A stretch of 64,000 nt of DNA, taken from assembly GCF_900108505.1 (NCBI RefSeq), contig NZ_FNWU01000004.1, positions 62,001 to 126,000 on the forward strand, written 5' to 3'. A program made the translations under genes and the position numbers. The notes beneath the pieces were generated by a model. It was given only the letters and a program-made list of their open reading frames with translations, was not told the DNA's origin and made no database searches. Below are positions 34,482 to 42,261 of the stretch, one piece after another. The first letter of the stretch is position 1. Every line of letters begins with the position of its first letter. The stretch comes from Halopenitus malekzadehii (GTDB lineage Archaea; Halobacteriota; Halobacteria; Halobacteriales; Haloferacaceae).

Positions 34482-35765
34482 ATGAACCCAGGGGATCGCG
34501 TCCGCGTCGAACGGGCGGACGTCACGAACGAGGGCGTGTTGATGCCCTCCTCGACGGCCGAACATCTCGTGATCAAACTCGATGGCGGATACAATGTCGG
34601 CGTCGACCGCGAGGCGGCGTCGGTCGACGTCCTCGAGTCGGACGTCCACGTGGTCGACGACGAGCCGGACCCCGAGGCCGGCGACGTCTCGGAGATCACC
34701 TTCGACGACGACCTGCCGACGATTTCGCTCATCTCGACCGGCGGGACGATCGCCTCGACGGTGGATTACCGGACCGGCGCGGTGACCGCGCGGTTCGACG
34801 CCGAGGACGTTCTCCGGGCAGTCCCCGATCTGGCCGGGCGGGCGAACTACCGCGGGCGGGTGGTCGCGAACATCCTCTCGGAAAACATGGACCCGTCCAT
34901 CTGGCAGGACCTCGCGCATGCGGTCCACGAGGAGATCGCGGCCGGAGCCGACGGCGTCGTCGTGATGCACGGCACCGACACGATGCAGTACTCCGCCGCC
35001 GCGCTCTCGTTCATCCTCGAGACGCCGGTCCCGATCGTTCTCACGGGCAGCCAGCGCTCCGCGGACCGCCCCTCCTCGGACAACGTGATGAACGCTGTCT
35101 GTGCGGTCGAGGCAGCCAAATCCGACTGCGCGGAGGTGCTCGTCTGTATGCACGCCGATGAGTCCGACGATGCGTGCGCGCTCCACCGCGGGACGCGCGT
35201 GCGGAAGAACCATACCTCCCGGCGGGACGCCTTCGAGACGGTCGGCGCGAAGCCGCTCGGGGAGATCGACTACGAAACCGCCACGGAGGACGGTTCGGAC
35301 GGGGCGGTCGCAGACGAGGCGATTACGCTCCGCCGCGAGTACGCGAGCCGCGGAGAGACCCTCGACATTGAGCCCGACCTCGCCGCCGACGTCGAACTTG
35401 CCACCTTCGCTCCGGGAATGGACCCGGCCGCCTGGGAGTACCTCGAGGACGCGGCGGGCGTCGTGGTCGCGGGCACGGGGCTCGGACACGTCCACACCGA
35501 TCTCATCCCGCGGATCGAGGCGCTCGTCGACGACGGGACGCCGGTCGTGATGACGAGTCAGTGTCTCGAGGGGCGCGTCTGTGACCGCGTCTACGACACC
35601 GGCCGGGACCTGCTCGATGCGGGCGTGATCGAGGGCGGCGACATGCTTCTCGAGACGGCGATGGTGAAGCTGATGTGGGCGGTCGCCAACGCCGACGACG
35701 TCGCGGGGACGATGCGAACGTCGCTTGCGGGCGAGCTCACCGCCGAGTCACGGCCCTGGCGATGA
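34482..35765 (+). CDS. gatD: Glutamyl-tRNA(Gln) amidotransferase subunit D
   Basis: Asparaginase-type subunit of the archaeal GatDE enzyme, which converts Glu-tRNA(Gln) to Gln-tRNA(Gln). The 427-residue protein has an N-terminal AnsA-like beta barrel (~75 residues, MNPGDRVRVERADVTNEGVL). The L-asparaginase domain follows, with catalytic Thr residues in ISLISTGGTIAS and VVMHGTDTMQYSAAAL, and the RPSSDNVMNAVCAVEAA and VVVAGTGLGHVH segments. The ATG at 34482 gives the family N-terminus. gatE is not in the window. Confidence 0.95.
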   Translation: MNPGDRVRVERADVTNEGVLMPSSTAEHLVIKLDGGYNVGVDREAASVDVLESDVHVVDDEPDPEAGDVSEITFDDDLPTISLISTGGTIASTVDYRTGAVTARFDAEDVLRAVPDLAGRANYRGRVVANILSENMDPSIWQDLAHAVHEEIAAGADGVVVMHGTDTMQYSAAALSFILETPVPIVLTGSQRSADRPSSDNVMNAVCAVEAAKSDCAEVLVCMHADESDDACALHRGTRVRKNHTSRRDAFETVGAKPLGEIDYETATEDGSDGAVADEAITLRREYASRGETLDIEPDLAADVELATFAPGMDPAAWEYLEDAAGVVVAGTGLGHVHTDLIPRIEALVDDGTPVVMTSQCLEGRVCDRVYDTGRDLLDAGVIEGGDMLLETAMVKLMWAVANADDVAGTMRTSLAGELTAESRPWR

Positions 35766-35811
35766 CCCGTCGCGATCGATCCGGCTGCGATCGGCGGTTC
35801 GGGGGCCGTTG

Positions 35812-36093
35812 ATGGCGCCACCCGCCGCCTCCGATCTCCTCGTCACGGTGGTTCCCCTCGCCGTCGACCTCGCGACGGTCCGGTCGCTCGTGTATTACGG
35901 CGCCATCTACGGCGTCGTCCTCGCGGTCGCGGTCTGGATCTACCGCGACGCACGCGACCGTGGCATCGGCTATCCGGCCGTCTGGGCGGTCGCGACGCTC
36001 GTGTTGACGATCGTGCCGGTGCTCGCGTACCTCTACGTCCGCGGCCAGCGAACCCGAGAGCACGCGACCGAGCCGGCCGATCGGGATCCGTAG
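35812..36093 (+). CDS. Small two-helix membrane protein
   Basis: A 93-residue protein with two hydrophobic segments (VYYGAIYGVVLAVAVWIY and AVWAVATLVLTIVPVLAYLY) joined by the polar loop RDARDRGIGYP. The C-terminus is charged. This RDAR.RG loop occurs in small haloarchaeal membrane proteins of unknown role. It starts 46 nt after gatD and may be cotranscribed. The start at 35812 is chosen because the upstream frame overlaps gatD. Confidence 0.6.
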   Translation: MAPPAASDLLVTVVPLAVDLATVRSLVYYGAIYGVVLAVAVWIYRDARDRGIGYPAVWAVATLVLTIVPVLAYLYVRGQRTREHATEPADRDP

Positions 36094-36142
36094 GGAACGG
36101 AACCGCCCGATCGAGACTTCCCAGAACCGACGGGAACTTGCC

Positions 36143-36592
36143 TTATGCCGTCTCGGTGTCCGTCTCGGCCCCGTTTCGTGGGAGCACGATGACGGGTCGA
36201 TCGCTGTTCGTTACGAGCTTCGTGCGAACGCTGCCAGAGAGGAAATCGAGGATCCGTCCGCCGCCGCGTGACCGAAAGGCGACCGTGGTCGCATCGTGCT
36301 CGGCGGCAGCGGCGGTGATCGTTTCGGCGACGTCGGTTCCGTAGTGAATCGCGGTCTCGATCGGGACGTCGTCGTTCTCGGCGAGCCCGCGGATCGCCTC
36401 GAAGGCCTCCTCGGCGACCTCGCGACGCTGTTCGACGCTCGCCTTGTCGATCCCGCCGCCGGCCTTTTCGATCACGTTGATGACGACGAGTGCGGTCTCC
36501 GTGTCGAGGTATCCCGAGAGGGCGTCGTAGGTGGCGACGGCGTCGGCCTCGCTCGAGATCGGGACGAGTATGCGGTCGGTGAGATCGGTCAT
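36143..36592 (-). CDS. Universal stress protein UspA family
   Basis: A 149-residue single-domain Usp. The first strand is DRILVPISSEADAVATYDAL. The C-terminal part has HYGTDVAETITAAAAEHDAT and a phosphate-binding region FLSGSVRTKLVTNSDRPVIV, the usual UspA ending. It may bind ATP. Monocistronic, convergent with the small membrane protein. Confidence 0.9.
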   Translation of the reverse strand: MTDLTDRILVPISSEADAVATYDALSGYLDTETALVVINVIEKAGGGIDKASVEQRREVAEEAFEAIRGLAENDDVPIETAIHYGTDVAETITAAAAEHDATTVAFRSRGGGRILDFLSGSVRTKLVTNSDRPVIVLPRNGAETDTETA

Positions 36593-36632
36593 ACTAGACG
36601 GTTTGAACCCCGTCGGTATAGTGTTGTGCGCT

Positions 36633-37034
36633 TCAGATTTCGCTCGCCCACACCCGGTAGTCGTCGTCGAGCTCGAAGACGGTTCGGAAGGTCCGCTCGA
36701 TGAAGTCGGCGATCCGGTTGGCGTCCGAACGAGCCGTGATCACGGCGTTCGTCCCCTCGGCGTCCTCGGGGCTGTGCAGCTCGTCGATCCGGAACTCGGG
36801 ATAGTCGTCAAGCAGGGTTTTCAGTCGATCGAGCTCGTCGTCGGTGACGTCGAGAACGACCTCGGTGCCCGCCACCTGGATCCACGGCGGGAGGTCGTCC
36901 TCGGTCGTCGTGGTGTCGCTGTCGGCGTCGACGTCGAGGGTCGCCACCGGGCTCGACCGGGCACGGTGGGCACTCACCGCGTCGGCGAACAGCGCGTGCC
37001 GCTCCGTCTCCTCGGCGGCGTCGAATCGGGTCAT
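36633..37034 (-). CDS. Haloarchaeal protein of unknown function
   Basis: A 133-residue soluble acidic protein beginning MTRFDAAEETERHALFADAV. An Asp/Thr-rich stretch near residue 40 separates a helical N-terminus from a predicted alpha-beta domain with LPPWIQVAGTEVVLDVTDDE and the C-terminal RTVFELDDDYRVWASEI. No motif is recognised. It lies 40 nt upstream of the Usp gene on the same strand, so the two may be one transcript. Confidence 0.6.
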   Translation of the reverse strand: MTRFDAAEETERHALFADAVSAHRARSSPVATLDVDADSDTTTTEDDLPPWIQVAGTEVVLDVTDDELDRLKTLLDDYPEFRIDELHSPEDAEGTNAVITARSDANRIADFIERTFRTVFELDDDYRVWASEI

Positions 37035-37623
37035 ACGGCACGGTTTCGCGGCGGGCCTAATAAGGCGGGCGGTGGGACGGAGTTCTCGGATAGTGGAACG
37101 AGTTTTGGACGGTGGGACGGAACATACGATCTCGATGTGGGAGCATTCGATCGCGATGCAGGATCGATCGACAACGCGCGTCGCAGCTGAATGGTGGCAT
37201 AGCGCAACTATAAATATATAAATTAAATATAATATATTGTATATTTATAATTCTGCAGATTAAAAACGCAGGAACTGGTACCATCGACCCCCTTCGGACC
37301 GGTTTGAGATCGACGGATGAACTATTTGATCACCGAGTAGCGACGATAGAGCGACCGTACTACGGAGAAACGGCTGAGAAAGACCACTCAAACACTCCTT
37401 TCGGTGACGGCTGTTCACGGCTGATCGCCGAGTGACGGCTGCTCGACGCCGACCTGCGATCACCTTATCCACCGGAATCGTGGCGGTCTCCCGGACGATA
37501 GATAGTATGTATCTAAGTAAAATATACGAGGTATTTGTATATTAGTATTATAACTAATCGTTCTGGCCCGCGATCGTTTTTGGTAATGACAAAAACTAAC
37601 CGTCTCGAACGAGATGTGGTAGT
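37035..37623. other. AT-rich noncoding region before iclR
   Basis: 589 bases without a convincing gene. Two very AT-rich blocks stand out, about 37203-37265 and 37498-37560, in an otherwise GC-rich sequence. An inverted repeat TAGATA-n5-TATCTA lies at 37499-37515. The middle part (about 37266-37490) has ordinary composition and no coding signal; it looks like an intergenic or decayed sequence and could be a dispersed repeat. The 16-bp putative IclR site is at 37578-37593. Confidence 0.5.
37578..37593 (+). promoter_or_regulatory. Putative IclR operator, copy 1
   Basis: TTTTGGTAATGACAAA, a pseudo-palindrome with half sites TTTG/CAAA, 30 nt before the iclR start codon. An identical 16-mer lies at 38574-38589 in the opposite orientation, between iclR and the operon it precedes. 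The position suggests autoregulation. Confidence 0.65.
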
Positions 37624-38421
37624 ATGGCTCGTGAGACCGAAAAACGAACCATCCAATCGGTCGATCGGGGGTGTGAGATCCTGGAGACCCTTCGCCGGAA
37701 CGGACCGTCGACGATCTCGGAACTGGCGGCCGACTCGGAGCTGTCGGCCGGCAGCATCCACACGTACCTTGCGACGCTGCGGGATCACGGTTTCGTCGAC
37801 AAGGACGGGACACAGTATCGGCTGGGATCGATGTTCATTCCCTTCGGCGTCCGTGTTCGAAACCGATCGGACCTCTATGCCGCCTCGAAGACCATCCTTC
37901 AGGAACTCGCCCAGGAGACCGGCGGCTGTGTCCACCTGACACGTGAGTACGACGATCGGCTTCTGATACTCGAGGAGGTCTACGGAGCGAACGCGATCGG
38001 CCAGGAGTTCCACGTCGAAAAGCGTGGCCGGCTGCAGCGACATCTGCACTGTACGGCGAACGGAAAGTCGATCCTGGCGTATCTGTCCGACGATCGGGTA
38101 CGGGAGCTGCTTGCGGACCACGGACTCCCGTCCCGAACCTCACACACGATTACGGACCGCGAGACGCTGCTCACGGAACTCGAAACGATCCGGGAACACG
38201 GATACGCGCGGAACGATCAGGAACATATGCCGGGCATACGGGCGGTCGGCGCACCGATCCGCCGTGATGAGGATGGCGCGGTCATTGGATCGGTTAGCGT
38301 CTCCGGATCGGCCGCGAGCTGGACCGGCACCCGGTTCGAGGAGACGATTCCGGCTGCCGTCACGGAGGCGGCCACCGACATCGAAATACGGATTCACTCG
38401 CGAGAACGAGAGGTTTGGTGA
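37624..38421 (+). CDS. IclR-family transcriptional regulator
   Basis: A 265-residue regulator. The N-terminal winged helix is clear (TIQSVDRGCEILETLRRNGP, then ISELAADSELSAGSIHTYLATL). The C-terminal IclR ligand domain runs from about residue 80, with HLHCTANGKSILAYLSDD and GIRAVGAPIRRDEDGAVIGSVSVSG. IclR proteins commonly sense aromatic or carboxylic acid metabolites and control adjacent catabolic operons. It is 362 nt upstream of the carboxylase operon on the same strand and is bracketed by two copies of a 16-bp pseudo-palindrome, likely its binding site. Confidence 0.92.
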   Translation: MARETEKRTIQSVDRGCEILETLRRNGPSTISELAADSELSAGSIHTYLATLRDHGFVDKDGTQYRLGSMFIPFGVRVRNRSDLYAASKTILQELAQETGGCVHLTREYDDRLLILEEVYGANAIGQEFHVEKRGRLQRHLHCTANGKSILAYLSDDRVRELLADHGLPSRTSHTITDRETLLTELETIREHGYARNDQEHMPGIRAVGAPIRRDEDGAVIGSVSVSGSAASWTGTRFEETIPAAVTEAATDIEIRIHSREREVW

Positions 38422-38485
38422 GACGGGAGTTGGGGGGGCTTGGTGAAGCAAGAGCCAGGGAGATCCCTCGTCGATCCTCCGGAAT

Positions 38486-38509
38486 AATTACACGTATATA
38501 GGTGTAATT
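38486..38509. promoter_or_regulatory. 24-bp inverted repeat with TATA core
   Basis: Perfect 8-bp arms AATTACAC and GTGTAATT around the spacer GTATATAG. Typical operator geometry for a dimeric regulator, and the core could itself be a TATA box. No gene starts within 50 nt, so its target is unclear. Confidence 0.5.
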
Positions 38510-38573
38510 CACCGGGGTGTGATGGCGAGATCTGTCTGGCTCGGCGCGCGAATACCCGCTGAGTTTGACTGTA

Positions 38574-38589
38574 TTTGTCATTACCAAAA
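38574..38589 (-). promoter_or_regulatory. Putative IclR operator, copy 2
   Basis: Identical on the minus strand to the 16-mer at 37578-37593. It lies about 160 nt upstream of the operon TATA element, farther than a simple repressor site, so activation or looping with copy 1 is possible. Confidence 0.65.
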
Positions 38590-38783
38590 GATCTCATCGT
38601 GAGGCGATTCGGTCCTCGGGCGGTTGGCACAGCGATCCGTACCGGGCCGACGGAGTCGATCGACGACTCGTTGGAGGGCTGACGACGGAATGGGTGCGGT
38701 TTTCTGTCACGATTATAGTCCCCACGGAATATGTTCACAACCACCGGAATATTTATAACGATTGTAACCAAGAGTTCGGTCGC

Positions 38784-40799
38784 ATGGCAGAGGATGACTA
38801 CTACGTGAGCATCGACACCGGTGGGACCTTCACCGACGGTTACGTGTCGTATCCTGATGGATCGACGACGGTCAAGGTCCCGACGACGGACCACGACCTC
38901 ACGGTGTGTTTCCGTAACTGTATCGACAAGGCGGCGGATAAGCTCGACAAACCGACCGAGGAGTTCCTCGTCGACACGGACGTTATCCGATTCTCGACGA
39001 CGATCGGGACGAACACGATCATCGAGCGGTCGGGACCGAAGATCGGGCTCATCGCGACGGCCGGCGAGGAGGACGGCCTGTTCAGCGCCGAGGACGATGA
39101 CGGTCTGATCTCGGGGGAAGACCTCGTGATCGGCGTCGAGGAGCGGACCGACGCCGACGGCGAGGTGGTCGATCCCGTGGACGCCGACGAGGTACAGGCG
39201 GCCGCAAAGACCCTGATGAACAGGGGCGCGAAGCTCATCCTGATCAGCTTCGCCAACTCGTTCCACGACGAGACGAACGAGGAGCGGGCACGCACGGTCA
39301 TCGAGACCGAGTATCCGCCCCACTACCTCGGCCCCAACCAGGTGCTGACCGCCAACGAGGTCAGCAGCCGACCGGGGTATCGAACGCGCACGTACACGGC
39401 TCTGGTCAACGCGTACGTCCATCGGCCGATGGCCCGCTCGCTTTACAAGGCGGAGGACGACGCCCGAAACAGCGGCTACTCGAACCCGCTGCTCATCGGC
39501 CAGTCGACCGGCGGCGTCGCCGGCGTCTCCAAGACCGTCGCGTTGCACACCTACAACTCCGGCCCGGTCGCGGGAGTGCTCAGCGCCGACGCGTTCCGGG
39601 AGCTGTACGACCTGGAGTCGGTGATGAGCGCGGATATGGGCGGCACGAGCATCGACCTCGGCACGATCGTCGACGGCGAGCTCGAACGAAACCTCCTGCC
39701 GGAGGTCGCCGATATGCCGGTCCACGTCCCGATGATCGACGTCCACACGGCCGGCGCCGGCGGCGGCAGCGTCGCCTCGGTGAGCGACGGGGAGCTCTCG
39801 GTGGGCCCCGAGAGCGCCGGTGCGGAACCGGGACCGGCGTGTTACGACCTCGGCGGGTTCCAGCCGACGACGACGGACGCGGACGTCGCGCTTGGGTACA
39901 TCGACCCGGACTACTTCCTCGGCGGGGACCAGCAGCTCAGCGCGGACCGGGCCGAGGAGGCGATCGAGCGGCAGGTCGCCGACCCGCTCGACGCCTCGGT
40001 CGCGGAGGCCGCGCTCCAGGTCAGACGGCGCGTCGACCGAAACATCGCCGACAGCATCGAGTCGCAGCTGGCCGAGCGTGGCGAGGACCCGGCCGACGTC
40101 ACCCTGATCGCCTACGGGGGCGCGGGGCCGACCCACTGCTGTACCTTCGCCGCAGCGGCCGGCGTCAACCGCATCATCACCGCCCCTGCCGCGGCCGAGT
40201 TCAGCGCCTTCGGCGGCGCGACTCTGGACGTCGAACACCGCTACTCGGCGGCGCTCGGCGAGACCATCGCCGGAGACGTTCCCTCGGTCGACGGGAACGC
40301 GTTCCGCCGAACCGTCGAGCGGCTGGAGGCGGAGGCGATCCAGGACATGGCCGGTGAGGGATTCGACGCGGACGACGTCGCGCTCCAGACGTCGATCCTG
40401 GCGCGTCTCGGCGACGAGATCCACGAGGTCGACGTGCCGTCCCGAATCGGCGGTCCGGACGACCTCGACCCCGTGATCGACGCGTTCGACGCCGATCCGG
40501 AGGACGAGATCGACCTTGACACGCTGGTGTTGACCGCGGTCGGGCCCGTCGCCACCGAGGATCTCGCTCGACACGAACTCGGGGACGCGGATCCCAGCGA
40601 CGCCCGGAAGGGATCCCGCGAGGCGTACTGGCCCGTCGACGGCTGGGTCGAGACCGACGTCTACCAGCGTGAGGAGCTCGAGCCCGGCAACGTCGTCGAG
40701 GGACGGGCGCTGATCGAGGCGACCGACACGACCTACGTCGTTCCCGACGACTGGACCTACACGATCGACGAATACGCCAACGGGATCATCGAACGATGA
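38784..40799 (+). CDS. HyuA-type (hydantoinase/oxoprolinase A) carboxylase subunit alpha
   Basis: A 671-residue subunit of the hydantoinase/acetone-acetophenone carboxylase family. The N-terminal actin-like ATPase starts YYVSIDTGGTFTDGYV; ADMGGTSIDLG and HTAGAGGGSVASV form the rest of the nucleotide site. GAEPGPACYDLGG and AYGGAGPTHCCTFAAAAGV are family signatures. It heads an operon with overlapping stop-start junctions (ATGA at 40796-40799). The start at 38784 coincides with the expected transcript start. A second, 715-residue HyuA-type protein follows in the same operon, so the two are probably the alpha and alpha' subunits of one complex. Substrate unknown. Confidence 0.88.
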   Translation: MAEDDYYVSIDTGGTFTDGYVSYPDGSTTVKVPTTDHDLTVCFRNCIDKAADKLDKPTEEFLVDTDVIRFSTTIGTNTIIERSGPKIGLIATAGEEDGLFSAEDDDGLISGEDLVIGVEERTDADGEVVDPVDADEVQAAAKTLMNRGAKLILISFANSFHDETNEERARTVIETEYPPHYLGPNQVLTANEVSSRPGYRTRTYTALVNAYVHRPMARSLYKAEDDARNSGYSNPLLIGQSTGGVAGVSKTVALHTYNSGPVAGVLSADAFRELYDLESVMSADMGGTSIDLGTIVDGELERNLLPEVADMPVHVPMIDVHTAGAGGGSVASVSDGELSVGPESAGAEPGPACYDLGGFQPTTTDADVALGYIDPDYFLGGDQQLSADRAEEAIERQVADPLDASVAEAALQVRRRVDRNIADSIESQLAERGEDPADVTLIAYGGAGPTHCCTFAAAAGVNRIITAPAAAEFSAFGGATLDVEHRYSAALGETIAGDVPSVDGNAFRRTVERLEAEAIQDMAGEGFDADDVALQTSILARLGDEIHEVDVPSRIGGPDDLDPVIDAFDADPEDEIDLDTLVLTAVGPVATEDLARHELGDADPSDARKGSREAYWPVDGWVETDVYQREELEPGNVVEGRALIEATDTTYVVPDDWTYTIDEYANGIIER

Positions 40800-41755
40800 G
40801 CTTCGGATCGCCGCCGGCCGTCGACTACCTCGAAGGACTCTCGACGGAGCAGCCGTTCGTGCCCCTCGTCGACACGCTGGCGGCGGAGATCAACCAGGTG
40901 CCCCACGAGATCTACCACCGGAACGCCACGCAGTCCGCGAACGGCCGGCAGCGCGCACAGCGGCTCTTCGAGCACGACGCAGTGGCGACCACCCTCGACC
41001 GGACGCTGCTGTGTGACGTCCTCGACGCGGCCGTCGAGTGGAGCGATGACGCCGATCGCTTCGTCGTCGACTCAGTCTCCGGCGGCGGCGAGCTGAGCGC
41101 GCCGACCGACGTGGCCGCCGCGGGACGCGTCCCGACGGTCCTCGACGTGGCCGAACGACTCACCACGACCCTCGAGGACGTCGCGGTCGTCGGCGGACTC
41201 CCCGGTCCGGTCGCGACCTTCAACGAGCTGCTGCCGGACGCACGCCTCGACGCGAACCAGGAGACGACGGCGCTGATACGGGAGGTCTTCGGCGACGTGG
41301 CACGGGCCTACGGCCGGGCGGGCGTCGACGCGTTCCTCGTGACCGAGTTCGCCACGGGAGCCCAATCGCCGTCCGCCGTCATCGAGACGAACGTCGCGGC
41401 GTTGGAGATGCTCGGGAACATCGCCGAGTTCTTCGGCGTTCCCGTGGCGTTCGTGCCGGAGGGGTACGACGTGGACGTCGCGGCCGAGATCGCCGAGCGG
41501 ACGTCGATCGACGGCGTGCTCCTCGACAGCAGCGATCCCGCGACGCTCGCCGACCGATTCCCCGACCTCCGCGTCGGCGGCGGGATCACTCCCGAGCTGC
41601 TCGCGGAGTCGACGGACGAGATCGAGTCCACGATCGAGGATCGCTTCACGGACGCGCCGGACGCGGTGTTTCCCGCCAGTGGAACCGAGATCCCGCCGGA
41701 AACGCACCCGAGCAAGCTCACGGCCGTCTCCCGCGTCGTGGAGGCGACGACGTGA
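40796..41755 (+). CDS. ~34 kDa operon protein, possibly URO-D/methyltransferase-like barrel or epsilon subunit
   Basis: A 319-residue soluble protein starting MSFGSPPAVDYLEGLSTEQP. Repeated beta-alpha patterns (DVAVVGGLPGPVATFNELLP, GVPVAFVPEGYDVDVAAEIA, IDGVLLDSSDPATLADRF, LRVGGGITPELLAEST) suggest a TIM barrel, loosely like uroporphyrinogen decarboxylase or corrinoid methyltransferase proteins; the likeness is not strong. The size and position match the fifth (34 kDa) subunit of acetophenone carboxylase. It overlaps the preceding HyuA gene by four bases, so it is made with the carboxylase. It may bind substrate or stabilise the complex. Function is inference. Confidence 0.55.
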   Translation: MSFGSPPAVDYLEGLSTEQPFVPLVDTLAAEINQVPHEIYHRNATQSANGRQRAQRLFEHDAVATTLDRTLLCDVLDAAVEWSDDADRFVVDSVSGGGELSAPTDVAAAGRVPTVLDVAERLTTTLEDVAVVGGLPGPVATFNELLPDARLDANQETTALIREVFGDVARAYGRAGVDAFLVTEFATGAQSPSAVIETNVAALEMLGNIAEFFGVPVAFVPEGYDVDVAAEIAERTSIDGVLLDSSDPATLADRFPDLRVGGGITPELLAESTDEIESTIEDRFTDAPDAVFPASGTEIPPETHPSKLTAVSRVVEATT

Positions 41756-41770
41756 GCGGACCGAGAAACC

Positions 41771-41926
41771 ATGACAGGACATACCGACACATCGAACTCG
41801 ACCGACCGCATCACAGCGACAGACAGCATCGACCGGCCAACCGAGCAGACCGACGGAACCGATCCGACTGACGGAATCGCAGCGACCGACGCGTTCGAAC
41901 ACGACCGACGGAGTGAGACCAGATGA
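41771..41926 (+). CDS. Small Thr/Asp-rich 51-residue operon frame
   Basis: A frame from ATG 41771 fills the space between the 34 kDa gene (15 nt gap) and the gamma-subunit gene. Its TGA overlaps the latter's ATG (ATGA, 41923-41926). The product would be low complexity, rich in Thr, Asp and Ser (MTGHTDTSNSTDRITATDSI at the start), with no fold expected. It may be a real small protein or only a translational bridge that keeps ribosomes moving to the gamma gene. Confidence 0.4.
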   Translation: MTGHTDTSNSTDRITATDSIDRPTEQTDGTDPTDGIAATDAFEHDRRSETR

Positions 41927-42261
41927 GCACGACGAAACGGATCACGGAATACCTGGAGATCGACCTCGAGGACCGGACGTGGACCTGCACCGAGTGTGCC
42001 GAGACCATCGCGCCGGCCGACGAGAACTACAAACGCGGCTGTGTGGTGCGTGAACGCCATCCGCACGAGGTCCATCGACCCCTGATCGAGGACGCCGAGT
42101 ACTCGTTCGCGCCGGACCCCGACTGGGTGCGGATCGTGGAGTTCTACTGCCCGGGCTGCGGGACGATGATCGAGAACGAGTACCTCCCGCCGGGTCATCC
42201 GATCACCCACGACACCGAGTTGGACGTGGACGCGCTCGTCGAAAACGGAGGGTCGCGATGA
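41923..42261 (+). CDS. Acetone/acetophenone carboxylase gamma-type zinc subunit
   Basis: A 112-residue protein. It carries Cys residues in WTCTECAETIAP and FYCPGCGTMIENEYLPPGHP, a likely zinc site, and the block NYKRGCVVRERHPHEVHRPL. This arrangement and the ending HPITHDTELDVDAL match the small gamma subunits of acetone and acetophenone carboxylases. Gene order places it directly before the second HyuA-type gene, which it overlaps by four bases (42258-42261). It is specific to carboxylases and absent from plain hydantoinases, so its presence argues for carboxylation chemistry. Confidence 0.85.
   Translation: MSTTKRITEYLEIDLEDRTWTCTECAETIAPADENYKRGCVVRERHPHEVHRPLIEDAEYSFAPDPDWVRIVEFYCPGCGTMIENEYLPPGHPITHDTELDVDALVENGGSR

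Larger units (their letters stand above)
38422..38783 (+). promoter_or_regulatory. Control region of the carboxylase operon
   Basis: 362 noncoding bases between iclR and the operon. They contain a 24-bp inverted repeat AATTACAC-n8-GTGTAATT (38486-38509) with a TATATA core, the second 16-bp IclR-type site (38574-38589), and a strong TATA element at about 38746-38757 (AATATTTATAAC) about 30 nt before ATG 38784. The sequence GGAATAT occurs twice just upstream of and within the TATA box. Multiple signals point to regulated rather than constitutive expression. Confidence 0.6.

Noticed and set aside
38394-40574. 726-codon minus-strand frame opposite the first HyuA gene
   Set aside because: Arg/Val-rich composition typical of antisense frames in GC-rich DNA; the plus strand has clear family motifs.
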